Counted from the stretch's first letter, positions 33,192 to 42,855 are shown. The stretch is DNA of 64,000 bases from Limnohabitans sp. 2KL-51 (GCF_003063645.1 NZ_NESJ01000009.1:62001-126000), one strand, 5' to 3'. Notes: generated by a model from the sequence alone, not told the origin. Numbers and translations: made by a program.

Positions 33192-33950
33192 TCAATAAGT
33201 GGAGCGGCCGCCGGACAGATCAAAGACCGCGCCAGTGGAGAAGGAACATTCTTCGGTGCTCAGCCAGGTGACCATGGCGGCGACTTCTTCGGGCTCGCCA
33301 AAGCGGGCCATCGGAATCTTGGAGAGCATGAACTGGATGTGCTCGGGCGTCATTTGATCAAAAATCGCCGTCTTCACAGCCGCCGGGGTGACACAGTTGA
33401 CGCGCACACCCGTGTCGGCCAACTCCTTGCCCAACGATTTGGTGAGGCCAATCACGGCGGCTTTACTCGCGCTGTACGCGCTGGCGTTGGGGTTGCCGTC
33501 TTTGCCCGCGACCGAGGCGATGTTGACGATGCGCCCGTAGTTGCGCGACTTCATGTGGGCGCTGAGTTCGCGGCAGCAATGGAACAAGCCGTGCACGTTC
33601 ACATCGAACACCTGCTTCCAGGCATCGACCGGGTAGTCCCACACTTTGACGTTGGGGCCGGTGATGCCGGCGCTGTTGACCAGCACATCGACGCCCGCCA
33701 ACGCCGTGGTCTGCCCCGTGGCTTGCACCACAGAGGCGTGATCGGCCACATCGACCTGCACGGTGTTGACCAACGCACCCAACTGGCCCTTGCGCAGTTG
33801 CTCGGCCGCATGGGTCATGCCGGCTACATCGCGGTCCCAGATGGTGACCCGTGCACCTGATGCGAGCATGCGCTGTGCGATGGCATAGCCCAAACCGGTA
33901 GCCCCACCGGTGATGACCGCGTGGCGGCCTTTCATGTCGAGCAAGTTCAT
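33192..33950 (-). CDS. SDR family oxidoreductase
   Basis: AVITGGATGLGYAIAQ; NSAGITGPN; YSASKAAVIGLTKS. Confidence 0.92.
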   Translation of the reverse strand: MNLLDMKGRHAVITGGATGLGYAIAQRMLASGARVTIWDRDVAGMTHAAEQLRKGQLGALVNTVQVDVADHASVVQATGQTTALAGVDVLVNSAGITGPNVKVWDYPVDAWKQVFDVNVHGLFHCCRELSAHMKSRNYGRIVNIASVAGKDGNPNASAYSASKAAVIGLTKSLGKELADTGVRVNCVTPAAVKTAIFDQMTPEHIQFMLSKIPMARFGEPEEVAAMVTWLSTEECSFSTGAVFDLSGGRSTY

Positions 33951-33981
33951 GTGTGTCTTTCTGCGGTTGAAGTGGGGTTTA

Positions 33982-34731
33982 TCAAATGGTCATGCCACCG
34001 TCGACCATGTAGGCATTGCCGGTGGCGAAGATGGATTCGTCGGAAGCGAGGAAGGTGACGATGGGCGCGATCTCGTGCGCTTGGGCCAAACGGCCCATGG
34101 GCTGGCGGTTGATGAAATCTTGGCGAGCCTGCACCGGGTCGGCATAGCTGTTGATGCGGTCTTGCAGCGAGGGCGTGTCCACCGTGCCGGGGCAAATGCA
34201 ATTGCAGCGAATGCCCTTGCGCACGTAATCGGCCGCCACGCTTTTGGTCAAACCAATGACGGCCGCTTTGCTCGCGCCATAGATGAAACGGTTGGGCAGG
34301 CCGCGAACGCTGGAGCACACGCTGGCCATGTTGATGATGCTGCCACCCTGGCCGTCTTTTTCGAACTGCGACAGCATTTTGGGGATGGCCGCCTGGATCA
34401 TCCAGAACTGCGATCGCACGTTCAGGTTGAAGGCAAATTCCCAGTCTTCGTCGGTGGCCAGTTCGATGTTGCCGTTGTGCACAAAGCCTGCGCAGTTAAA
34501 GATGATGTCAATTCGCGTGAGGCTGGCCACTTGGGCGGCAATCGCTTTTTTGTCCAGCACGTTCAGAACGGCAGTGTGAACGTTCGCCACACCTTGGTAA
34601 GACTTGAGCAGCTCGGCGTTCACATCGGTGGCGTACACGGTGGCGCCTTCAGCGGCCATGGCCAATGCGGCGGCTTGGCCAATGCCTTGCCCGGCGGCAG
34701 TGACGAGTGCAATTTTTCCTTTGAGTCTCAT
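33982..34731 (-). CDS. SDR family oxidoreductase (2-keto-3-deoxy-fuconate dehydrogenase-like)
   Basis: ALVTAAGQGIGQAAALAMAAEGATVYATDVN; YGASKAAVIGLTKSVAADYVRKGIRCNCICPGTVDTPSL; start at MRLKGKIALV (34731). Confidence 0.9.
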   Translation of the reverse strand: MRLKGKIALVTAAGQGIGQAAALAMAAEGATVYATDVNAELLKSYQGVANVHTAVLNVLDKKAIAAQVASLTRIDIIFNCAGFVHNGNIELATDEDWEFAFNLNVRSQFWMIQAAIPKMLSQFEKDGQGGSIINMASVCSSVRGLPNRFIYGASKAAVIGLTKSVAADYVRKGIRCNCICPGTVDTPSLQDRINSYADPVQARQDFINRQPMGRLAQAHEIAPIVTFLASDESIFATGNAYMVDGGMTI

Positions 34732-35843
34732 GGTGCTTTGATCTCCAGTTGGGTGATTTGTCTTGCGGTGATGGCCGCCCAGTCCCAGGCGATGCCCAGG
34801 CCGGGGGTTTCGGGTGGCAGGGCATAACCGCCCTGCACCTGCATGCGCGAGGTGGTGATGTCGTCGAGTTGCGGGATGTATTCGACCCATGTGGCATTGG
34901 GCACGGCGGCGCAAAGGCTCACATGCAACTCCATCAAAAAGTGCGGACAAACCGCCACGTCAAAAGTTTCGGCCAAGTGCGCAGTTTTGATCCAAGGCGT
35001 GATGCCACCAATGCGGGCCACATCGGGCTGCACGATGGAGCAAGCGCCCTGCTCCAGGTATTCGCGAAACTGCATCGGGTGGTACATCGATTCGCCCACC
35101 GCCACGGGGATGGTGGTGTGCTCGCGCAACTGGCGGTGCCCCGACACGTCTTCGGCGGGCATGGGCTCTTCCATCCACGCCAAGCCCAACCCGTCAAAAG
35201 CCCGCGCCCGGCGCACAGCCTCTGCCCGGTTGAAGCCTTGGTTGGCATCGGTCATCAAGTCAAAGCCCGGCCCCACCGCATCGCGCACCGCGCTCAGACG
35301 GGCCACATCTTCGCTCACATGGGGGCGGCCAATCTTGATCTTGGCGCCTTTGAAGCCTTGCGCTTGCGCTTCCAGCGTTTGGTCCACCAGCGCCTGGGGC
35401 GACAAATGCAACCAACCGCCTTCGGTGGTGTACAGCGGCACACGCGGCTGCGCCCCGCCCAGCAACTGCCACAGCGGCAAGCCCTGGCTTTGCGCCCGCC
35501 AGTCCCACAAAGCGGTGTCCACACAAGCCAGCGCCAAGCTGGTCATGGCCCCCACAGCGGTGGCATGGGTGTGGAAAAACAGGTCTTTCCAGATGGCTTC
35601 GACCAAGACCGGGTTGCGCCCGATCAGTCGCGGCGCCAGGTGGTCCTTGAGCAAGGCCATGACCGAAGAGCCACCGGTGCCAATCGTGTAGGCGTAGCCC
35701 GTGGCCGGGATGCCATCGCTGCAGTGCAGCGTGAGCAAAATGGTCTCTTGCGTCACAAAGGACTGGATGGCGTCGGTGCGCAAGACCTTGGGTGGCAAGT
35801 TGACTTGCCGAAGGCTCACGCGATCAATGGTGACGGGGGTCAT
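34728..35843 (-). CDS. Mandelate racemase/muconate lactonizing (enolase superfamily) sugar-acid dehydratase
   Basis: GAKIKIGRPHVSEDVARLSAVRDAVG; LMTDANQGFNRAEA; WMEEPMPAEDVSGH; AVGESMY; CPHFLMELH. Confidence 0.9.
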   Translation of the reverse strand: MTPVTIDRVSLRQVNLPPKVLRTDAIQSFVTQETILLTLHCSDGIPATGYAYTIGTGGSSVMALLKDHLAPRLIGRNPVLVEAIWKDLFFHTHATAVGAMTSLALACVDTALWDWRAQSQGLPLWQLLGGAQPRVPLYTTEGGWLHLSPQALVDQTLEAQAQGFKGAKIKIGRPHVSEDVARLSAVRDAVGPGFDLMTDANQGFNRAEAVRRARAFDGLGLAWMEEPMPAEDVSGHRQLREHTTIPVAVGESMYHPMQFREYLEQGACSIVQPDVARIGGITPWIKTAHLAETFDVAVCPHFLMELHVSLCAAVPNATWVEYIPQLDDITTSRMQVQGGYALPPETPGLGIAWDWAAITARQITQLEIKAP

Positions 35844-36046
35844 GTGGGGCAGCAAGGAGGGTAAAAAAACAGGCGAAGAAGATCAACAGCCAGCAGCGGT
35901 ACCAGCAGCGGCACCTGCAAGGACATGGGTTTCAAGGCCTTGAAGCATGCGACACCCCCGCAGCAACACACGTCGTTTGCGTGACAGCCGCCATGCGGGT
36001 TTGTGCGGAGTTGCAATAGCTTTTGATCATGTGATGATTGTGCAAC

Positions 36047-36057
36047 TGGTCTGACCA
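36047..36057. promoter_or_regulatory. Candidate operator for the FCD/GntR regulator
   Basis: TGGTCTGACCA, a perfect 5-1-5 palindrome matching TNGTNNNACNA, in the divergent intergenic region. Confidence 0.6.
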
Positions 36058-36088
36058 CTTGTCCAATTCACGTTATCCCTGATTCCCT

Positions 36089-36817
36089 ATGCCCTTGCAT
36101 ACCGTGGCCCCACAGCGCTTGTACCGCCAGATTGCCGAACAACTTCGGCAGCTGATGGTGTCGGGCGAGTTCGGGCTGGGTTCGCGTCTGCCGGCCGAGC
36201 GCGACCTGGCCGTGCAGCTGGGCGTGAGCCGCCCTTCGGTGCGCGAAGCCCTGATCGCGCTGGAAGTGGAAGGCATGATCGAGGTGCGCACGGGGTCTGG
36301 CATTTATGTGCGGCAAAACACAGGGACCAAGTCGACAGCGTCCACGGCAGAGTTGGACGACAACACCCCTGCCAACTGGGGGCCTCTGGAGGTCATGAGC
36401 GCCCGCATTCTGGTCGAGGCCGAAGTGGCGGCCCTTGCCGCTGCCAACGCCCAAAAGGGCGACCTCAAAGCCATCAAGAGCGGACTGCAACAAATGAAGC
36501 TCGAAGCCGCGCGGGATGAAGTGCCTCGCCAAGGCGATGAAGCGTTTCACGAAGCCATCGCCCAAGCCTGCGGTAACAGCGTGCTGCTCGACACGGTGCA
36601 GCGCTACTGGATGGCCCGTAACGGGCCCTTGTTTGAACGGCTGGGTGATTATTTTGAACACCCCGTCTCATGGCAAACCGCCATTGCAGAACACATGGAA
36701 GTGATGCAGGCTATCGAGGCGCGTGACAGCAGCGCGGCCCGAAAAGCCATGCAAAAGCACCTGAAACAAGCCCACAAAAGATACAGCGCGAGCTGGCGCC
36801 GCGCACCCGCCCGTTAG
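36089..36817 (+). CDS. GntR/FadR-type regulator with FCD domain
   Basis: LYRQIAEQLRQLMVSGEFGLGSRLPAERDLAVQLGVSRPSVREALIALEVEGMIEVRTGSGIYV. Confidence 0.95.
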   Translation: MPLHTVAPQRLYRQIAEQLRQLMVSGEFGLGSRLPAERDLAVQLGVSRPSVREALIALEVEGMIEVRTGSGIYVRQNTGTKSTASTAELDDNTPANWGPLEVMSARILVEAEVAALAAANAQKGDLKAIKSGLQQMKLEAARDEVPRQGDEAFHEAIAQACGNSVLLDTVQRYWMARNGPLFERLGDYFEHPVSWQTAIAEHMEVMQAIEARDSSAARKAMQKHLKQAHKRYSASWRRAPAR

Positions 36818-36872
36818 GGTGGTTTTTCTGTTCCCGCGTCAGCAAATTTCAAACCCCAATGAGGAGACCAAG

Positions 36873-37862
36873 ATGAGCAAACGATTCACACTGAAAACCC
36901 TGGCCGCCGTCGGCGCCATAACCATGGGCACGCTGCTGGTCAGCACCGGCGCCATGGCCCAACAAAAAATCAAATGGGCCCACGTCTACGAAACATCAGA
37001 GCCGTACCACAGCGAATCGGTATGGGCCGCCGAAGAGATCAAAAAGCGCAGCAACGGCAAGTTCGATATCCAGGTCTTCCCGGCCTCCACACTGGGCAAA
37101 GAGACCGACATCAACCAGGGCCTGACGCTGGGCACGGTGGACATGATCATCAGCGGCTCTTCGTTTGCGGCACGCAATTACCCACGGTTTGGTATCGCTT
37201 ACTACCCCTTCATCTTTCGGGATGATGCACATTTAATCGCCTACTCCAAAAGTCCAATTTTCCAGGAAATGGTCAACGAATTTCGCGCCAAGACCGGCAT
37301 CCAGGTCACGGCCTACACCTACTACGGAGCACGCCACACCACGGCTCAAAAAGCATTCACCAATTGCGAAGGCATGAAGGGCATCAAGATCCGTGTGCCC
37401 GACGTGCCCGCCTATCGCGCCACACCTGAGTCCTGCGGCGCCAACCCCACGCCCATCGCTTTTGCCGAGGTGTATCTGGCCCTGCAAAACGGGACCGTGG
37501 AAGCGCAAGAAAACCCCTTGACCACCATCGAAGCCAAGAAGTTTTTTGAAGTGCAAAAAGCCATCATGTTGACAGGTCACATCGTGGACGGTTTGATCAC
37601 TCAAGTTGCGCCTCACTTATGGAATAAATTGAGCGATGCAGAAAAAAGAATGTTCACTGAAGTGACGCAGCAAGCTGCAGCGCGTGCCACCGCCAAGATC
37701 AAAGCGCGAGAAGTCGAGTTGGTGGACGAGTTCAAGAAAAAAGGCCTGCAAATCGTACAGGTGGACCGCAAATCTTTCCAGGATGCTGTCCTGAAAAACA
37801 AACCCCTGACCTCCATGGGTTTCACGCAGTCTGACTTTGACAAGATCCAAGCGGCCAAGTAA
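36873..37862 (+). CDS. TRAP transporter substrate-binding protein (DctP family)
   Basis: Signal peptide, then IKWAHVYETSEPYHSESVWAAEEIKKRSNGKFDIQVFPASTLGKETDINQGLTLGTVDM. Confidence 0.95.
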   Translation: MSKRFTLKTLAAVGAITMGTLLVSTGAMAQQKIKWAHVYETSEPYHSESVWAAEEIKKRSNGKFDIQVFPASTLGKETDINQGLTLGTVDMIISGSSFAARNYPRFGIAYYPFIFRDDAHLIAYSKSPIFQEMVNEFRAKTGIQVTAYTYYGARHTTAQKAFTNCEGMKGIKIRVPDVPAYRATPESCGANPTPIAFAEVYLALQNGTVEAQENPLTTIEAKKFFEVQKAIMLTGHIVDGLITQVAPHLWNKLSDAEKRMFTEVTQQAAARATAKIKAREVELVDEFKKKGLQIVQVDRKSFQDAVLKNKPLTSMGFTQSDFDKIQAAK

Positions 37863-37886
37863 GCCAGAGAAGCCCTTTGGCTGAAC

Positions 37887-37913
37887 AGGTCGGACCCGCA
37901 GGGTCCGACCTGC
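37887..37913 (+). terminator. Intrinsic terminator/attenuator-like hairpin between dctP- and dctQ-type genes
   Basis: CAGGTCGGACCC-GCA-GGGTCCGACCTG (perfect 12-bp stem) followed by ctgcgttttttc. Confidence 0.8.
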
Positions 37914-37942
37914 TGCGTTTTTTCGATTTCAAGGATTCCCCC

Positions 37943-38518
37943 ATGAGCAAACTCCCCGACCTCGACGCCATGCCCAAAGTCATGGGCGACGACGGCCAGT
38001 TTCACGCGACCGATGACGAAGTCGATCTCTCGGGCACGCCGATCGAAGCCTGGGTGGCCTTGGCCTTCTTCTGGGCCTTGGGGCTGACGGTTTTTTACCA
38101 ATTTTTCACGCGCTACGTGATGAACAACTCGGCCTCTTGGACCGAAGAAATTGCACGTTATTTGCTGATCGCAGCCGTGTTCACAGGGGCCACGATCGGC
38201 GTGGCCAAAAACAACCACATCCAGGTGGACTTTTTCTTTCGCTTCATGCCCGACTGGATGGGCCGCGCCATGGGCACTGTGGTCGATGTGATGCGCATCG
38301 CCTTCTTTGGGGCCGCCACCTTCCTCACGGGCCAGATGATGCAAAAGCTGGGCAGCTACAAGATGACCATCATCGACTTGCCCATGAACCTGGTTTATGG
38401 CGTGGTGATGGCCGGTTTTGCCGCCATGTGCCTGCGTGCCGTGTGGGTGGCCAAGGTCCATTGGCAACGCGGCTACACCGTGCTGCAACGCCCCGAATCC
38501 GAAATGACCGACCGCTGA
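37943..38518 (+). CDS. TRAP transporter small permease (DctQ family)
   Basis: Four hydrophobic segments; NSASWTEEIARYLLIAAVFTGATIGVAKNNHIQVDFF. Confidence 0.93.
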   Translation: MSKLPDLDAMPKVMGDDGQFHATDDEVDLSGTPIEAWVALAFFWALGLTVFYQFFTRYVMNNSASWTEEIARYLLIAAVFTGATIGVAKNNHIQVDFFFRFMPDWMGRAMGTVVDVMRIAFFGAATFLTGQMMQKLGSYKMTIIDLPMNLVYGVVMAGFAAMCLRAVWVAKVHWQRGYTVLQRPESEMTDR

Positions 38519-38539
38519 AACGCCCTTAGAAAGTTCTCC

Positions 38540-39934
38540 ATGTTGAAGATCCTTTTCCTTATCCTCATGAGTGGCGGCATCCCGGTGGCCATTGCCATGG
38601 CGGGCGCGTCACTGATTTACCTTTTGTTTGTCGAAAGTTCGCCACCCTTTGTGGTGATCCACCGCATGGTCTCGGGCATCGACAGCTTTCCGCTGCTGGC
38701 CGTGCCCTTCTTCATTCTGGCGGGCAACCTGATGAACAACGCGGGCATCACCAACCGCATCTACAACTATGCGCTGGCCCTGGTGGGCTGGCTCAAGGGC
38801 GGTCTCGGTCACGTCAACGTGGTGGGCTCGGTCGTGTTTGCGGGCATGAGCGGCACGGCCATTGCCGACGCTGCAGGCCTGGGCACCATTGAAATCAAAG
38901 CCATGAAAGACCATGGCTACAGCACCGAGTTTGCAGTAGGCGTGACAGCGGCTTCAGCCACGTTGGGCCCCATCATTCCGCCCAGCTTGCCCTTTGTGAT
39001 CTACGGCATGATGGCTAACGTCTCGGTGGGTGCGCTGTTCCTCGCAGGCATCTTGCCCGGCATCTTGATGGCGCTGCTGATGATGCTGACGGTGGCCTAT
39101 TTCGCGCACAAAAACGGCTGGGGCGCCGATGTGAAATTCGAGTGGCCCAAAGTCATCAAGGCCCTGGCCGAAACCGCTGTGGTGATTGGCTGGCCAATGG
39201 CGATTTGGTGGCTGGTCAAAACCATGGGCACACCGCCGCAGATCACCGTGTTTGCGGCCCTGATCGTTTTGTTTGCTGCCGATAAGTTTTTCAACTTCCA
39301 GGCCGTGTTGCCCATCATGACCCCGGTGATCCTGATTGGCGGCATGACCACCGGCGTGTTCACCCCCACCGAAGGCGCGATTGCCGCCTGTGTTTGGGCG
39401 ATCGTCTTGGGCTTCTTCTGGTACCGGTCACTGAACTTCAAAATGTTCGTCAAGATCAGTCTGGACACCGTGGAAACCACCGCCACCGTGCTGTTCATTG
39501 TGGCGGCTGCCAGCATTTTTGGCTGGATGCTCACCGCCACAGGTGTGACCACCGCCATCTCTGCTTGGGTACTGGGCTTCACGCAAGAACCTTGGGTGTT
39601 TTTGCTGCTGGCCAATGCGCTGATGCTGTTTGTCGGCTGCTTCCTCGAGCCCACTGCCGCCATCACCATACTTGTACCCATCCTGGTGCCGATTTGCCAG
39701 CAGCTGGGCATTGACCTGGTGCACTTCGGTCTGATCATGGTGCTCAATTTGATGATTGGCCTGTTGCACCCGCCCATGGGCATGGTGCTCTTTGTGTTGG
39801 CCCGCGTGGCCAAGCTCAGCGTGGAGCGAACGACGATTGCCATCTTGCCCTGGCTGTTCCCCTTGCTGGGCAGCCTGGCGGTCATCACCTACATGCCCAG
39901 CCTGGTGCTGTGGTTGCCCAAGCAGTTTTATTGA
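38540..39934 (+). CDS. TRAP transporter large permease (DctM family)
   Basis: 464 aa; PFFILAGNLMNNAGITNRIYNYALALVGWLKGGLGHVNVVGSVVFAGMSGTAIADAAGLG. Confidence 0.96.
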   Translation: MLKILFLILMSGGIPVAIAMAGASLIYLLFVESSPPFVVIHRMVSGIDSFPLLAVPFFILAGNLMNNAGITNRIYNYALALVGWLKGGLGHVNVVGSVVFAGMSGTAIADAAGLGTIEIKAMKDHGYSTEFAVGVTAASATLGPIIPPSLPFVIYGMMANVSVGALFLAGILPGILMALLMMLTVAYFAHKNGWGADVKFEWPKVIKALAETAVVIGWPMAIWWLVKTMGTPPQITVFAALIVLFAADKFFNFQAVLPIMTPVILIGGMTTGVFTPTEGAIAACVWAIVLGFFWYRSLNFKMFVKISLDTVETTATVLFIVAAASIFGWMLTATGVTTAISAWVLGFTQEPWVFLLLANALMLFVGCFLEPTAAITILVPILVPICQQLGIDLVHFGLIMVLNLMIGLLHPPMGMVLFVLARVAKLSVERTTIAILPWLFPLLGSLAVITYMPSLVLWLPKQFY

Positions 39935-39980
39935 CCTTGAGGGACAGCTGTTCAGCGCAGCCCCCAACTGATTAAAAAAT

Positions 39981-41510
39981 ATGTCCACTTCATTCATCCG
40001 CCTGCACCCGTCTGACGACGTGGTCATCGCCCGCAGCCAACTCATGAGCGGCAACGCCGTGGAGGGCGTGCCCGTGCGCGGCCTGATTCCGCCGGGCCAC
40101 AAAATCGCCACACGCGCCATCGCCGTGGGTGAGCCGGTGCGCCGCTACAACCAGATCATTGGCTTTGCGCACCAGCCCATTGCGCCGGGCGAGCATGTGC
40201 ACACGCAGAACCTGAACATGGGTGCTGAAAAAGGCAACTTCGAGCGCGATTACGCCATCGGGCAAGACGTGACACCCGAACCTGCCCGCAAGCAGGCCAC
40301 CTTCATGGGCTACAAGCGCGCAGACGGCCGCGTGGCCACACGCAACTACATCGGCGTGCTGTCGAGCGTGAACTGCTCGGCCACGGCGGCTCGCGCCATT
40401 GCCGACCATTTTTCCAAACGCAGCAACCCCGCCGCGCTGGCCAACTTTACAAATGTGGACGGGGTGGTGGCACTGACCCACGGCACCGGCTGCGGCATGG
40501 ACACCGAAGGTCTGGGCATGCAGTTGCTCGAGCGCACGCTGGCCGGTTATGCCACACACGCCAACTTCTGGGGCGTGGTGGTGGTGGGCCTGGGCTGCGA
40601 GTCCAACCAACTGGGCACCTGGCTGTCACGCAGCAGCTTGCGCGTGGGAGACACGCTCAAGGTCTTCAACATCCAGGACACAGGCGGCACACGCCTGACG
40701 GTGGAAAAGGGCATCCTGCTTATCGAAGAGATGCTGCCCCGCGCCAACGCCACCCAACGCGAGCCTTGCAGTGCCGAACACATCACCATCGGTCTGCAGT
40801 GCGGCGGCTCTGACGGTTATTCAGGCATCAGCGCCAACCCGGCTTTAGGCGCAGCGGTGGACTTGCTGGTGCAGCACGGCGGCACCGCGATCCTGAGCGA
40901 AACGCCTGAGATTTATGGTGCCGAGCATTTGCTCACGCGCCGCGCTGTCAAGCCCGAAGTGGCGCACAAACTCATCGAGCGCATCCGCTGGTGGGAAAAC
41001 TACACCGCCATCAACGGCGGCGAGATGAACAACAACCCATCCCCCGGCAACAAGGCGGGTGGCCTGACCACCATCCTGGAGAAATCATTGGGCGCGGTGG
41101 CCAAAGGTGGCACCAGCAACCTGCAAGCTGTGTACGAATACGCCGAGCCGGTCACGGCCAAAGGCTTTGTCTACATGGACACGCCGGGCTATGACCCGGT
41201 GAGCGCCACGGGCCAAGTCGCGGGTGGGGCCAACTTGATTTGCTTTACCACCGGGCGCGGCAGCGCTTATGGCTGCGCGCCATCGCCCAGCCTCAAGTTC
41301 TCGACCAACACCGCTTTGTGGAAAAAACAGGAAGAAGACATGGATCTGAACTGCGGCGAGATCGTGGACGGCGGCGTGAGCATCGCCGACATGGGACAAC
41401 GCATTTTCGAGATGATCCTGGCCGCCGCGTCGGGCGAACCGACCAAGAGCGAGCGCCACGGCTATGGGCAAAACGAGTTCGTGCCGTGGCAAGTTGGTGC
41501 GGTGATGTGA
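39981..41510 (+). CDS. UxaA/GarD-family hydro-lyase (altronate/galactarate dehydratase-like)
   Basis: SAF-like N-terminus; FMGYKRADGRVATRNYIGVLSSVNCSATAA; THGTGCGMDTEGLGMQLLERTLAGYATHANFWGVVVVGLGCE. Confidence 0.9.
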   Translation: MSTSFIRLHPSDDVVIARSQLMSGNAVEGVPVRGLIPPGHKIATRAIAVGEPVRRYNQIIGFAHQPIAPGEHVHTQNLNMGAEKGNFERDYAIGQDVTPEPARKQATFMGYKRADGRVATRNYIGVLSSVNCSATAARAIADHFSKRSNPAALANFTNVDGVVALTHGTGCGMDTEGLGMQLLERTLAGYATHANFWGVVVVGLGCESNQLGTWLSRSSLRVGDTLKVFNIQDTGGTRLTVEKGILLIEEMLPRANATQREPCSAEHITIGLQCGGSDGYSGISANPALGAAVDLLVQHGGTAILSETPEIYGAEHLLTRRAVKPEVAHKLIERIRWWENYTAINGGEMNNNPSPGNKAGGLTTILEKSLGAVAKGGTSNLQAVYEYAEPVTAKGFVYMDTPGYDPVSATGQVAGGANLICFTTGRGSAYGCAPSPSLKFSTNTALWKKQEEDMDLNCGEIVDGGVSIADMGQRIFEMILAAASGEPTKSERHGYGQNEFVPWQVGAVM

Positions 41511-41540
41511 ACACATTGACCCGCATTGCGGCTCGCCCCA

Positions 41541-41566
41541 CATCGCGCACGGGGTGCGCTCCTACA
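41541..41566 (-). repeat. REP-like hairpin, copy 1
   Basis: catcgcgcacggggtgcgctcctaca (reverse complement tgtaggagcgcaccccgtgcgcgatg). Confidence 0.8.
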
Positions 41567-41583
41567 AATACCCACAGCCTCCA

Positions 41584-41609
41584 TGTAGGAGCCCACCCCG
41601 TGGGCGATG
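41584..41609 (+). repeat. REP-like hairpin, copy 2
   Basis: tgtaggagcccaccccgtgggcgatg. Confidence 0.8.
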
Positions 41610-41633
41610 GGCGTGGCACACGCCCCAAAAAAA

Positions 41634-41660
41634 CATCGCGCACAGGAGTGCGCTCCTACA
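41634..41660 (-). repeat. REP-like hairpin, copy 3
   Basis: catcgcgcacaggagtgcgctcctaca. Confidence 0.8.
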
Positions 41661-41685
41661 ACCTCTTCGTATTGAAAGCCCCCTC

Positions 41686-42738
41686 ATGAGCCAACTCATC
41701 CAAGCCACCGATCTGCGCCAATACATCACCCGCATCATCGCGATGACCGGCAGCGCCCCGGCCGAGGCCGCGCAAGTGGCCGACAACCTGGTCATGGCCA
41801 ACCTGAGTGGCCACGACTCGCACGGCGTGGGCATGGCGCCGCGCTATGTGGACGCGGTGCTCGAAGGGGGGTTGTCGCCCAACACGGGTGTCAAGGTCTT
41901 GCTGGACACCGGGCCCTTGCTGAACCTTGACGGCCAGCGTGGCTATGGCCAGATCACCGGTGCGCAAGCCATGCAAATGGGCATTGAGCGGGCCAAGCAA
42001 CACGGCGTGTGCACCGTGGCCCTGAGCCGATCTCACCACCTGGGCCGCATCGGCCACTTGGCCGAAATGGCCGTGGCCCAAGGCTTGGTGTCGATTCATT
42101 TTGTGAACGTGCTCGCGCGCCCTGTGGTCGCGCCCTTTGGTGGTGGCGACGGCCGCTTTGGCACCAACCCCTGTTGCATCGCCGTGCCCATGGGCAAACG
42201 CGCCCCCTTTGTGCTGGACTTTGCCACCAGCCGCGTGGCGCAAGGCAAGATGCGCGTAGCGCACAACAAGGGCGAACAAGTGCCGCCTGGCTATTTGATT
42301 GACGAACACGGCCACCCCACCACCAACCCCGGCGTGGTGGTGGTGCCGCAGTCCAACGGCCTGTTCGGAGCGCTCATGACCTTTGGCGACCACAAAGGCT
42401 TTGGCATGGCCATGGCCTGCGAGCTGCTGGGCGGCGCGCTGACCGGTGGTGGCACTTGGCACCGCGAAGCCGACCACCAACGGACGGTACTCAACGGCAT
42501 GCTGACCATGCTGATCGACCCAGTGCGCCTGGGCACACAAGCCGTGTTCGAGCAAGAAGCCCTGGCCTTTGACGACTGGCTGCGCCAAAGCCCTGATGCC
42601 CCTGGCAGCGATGGCGTGCGCATGGCGGGCGATCCCGAACGCGCAGCCCGCGCTGACCGCGAGAAAAACGGCATCTGGATCGACGACGCCACCTGGGCCG
42701 AGATCGAAGCGTCTGAGAAAAAGTTGGCAGGGCGTTAA
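41686..42738 (+). CDS. Ldh family oxidoreductase (malate/L-lactate/ureidoglycolate dehydrogenase fold)
   Basis: ANLSGHDSHGVGMAPRYVDAV; GRFGTNPCCIAVPMGK; GDHKGFGMAMACELLGGALTGG; start at MSQLIQATDLR (41686). Confidence 0.92.
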   Translation: MSQLIQATDLRQYITRIIAMTGSAPAEAAQVADNLVMANLSGHDSHGVGMAPRYVDAVLEGGLSPNTGVKVLLDTGPLLNLDGQRGYGQITGAQAMQMGIERAKQHGVCTVALSRSHHLGRIGHLAEMAVAQGLVSIHFVNVLARPVVAPFGGGDGRFGTNPCCIAVPMGKRAPFVLDFATSRVAQGKMRVAHNKGEQVPPGYLIDEHGHPTTNPGVVVVPQSNGLFGALMTFGDHKGFGMAMACELLGGALTGGGTWHREADHQRTVLNGMLTMLIDPVRLGTQAVFEQEALAFDDWLRQSPDAPGSDGVRMAGDPERAARADREKNGIWIDDATWAEIEASEKKLAGR

Positions 42739-42762
42739 GCGTTGCCTGACCAAGACCTCCCT

Positions 42763-42787
42763 CGTAGGAGCCCACCGCGTGAGCGAT
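42763..42787 (+). repeat. REP-like hairpin, copy 4
   Basis: cgtaggagcccaccgcgtgagcgat. Confidence 0.75.
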
Positions 42788-42828
42788 TGGGACGATTGCG
42801 GCACACATGACTGACCAACTCCCAAACC

Positions 42829-42855
42829 CATCGCGCACAGGGGTGCGCTCCTACA
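42829..42855 (-). repeat. REP-like hairpin, copy 5
   Basis: catcgcgcacaggggtgcgctcctaca. Confidence 0.8.
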
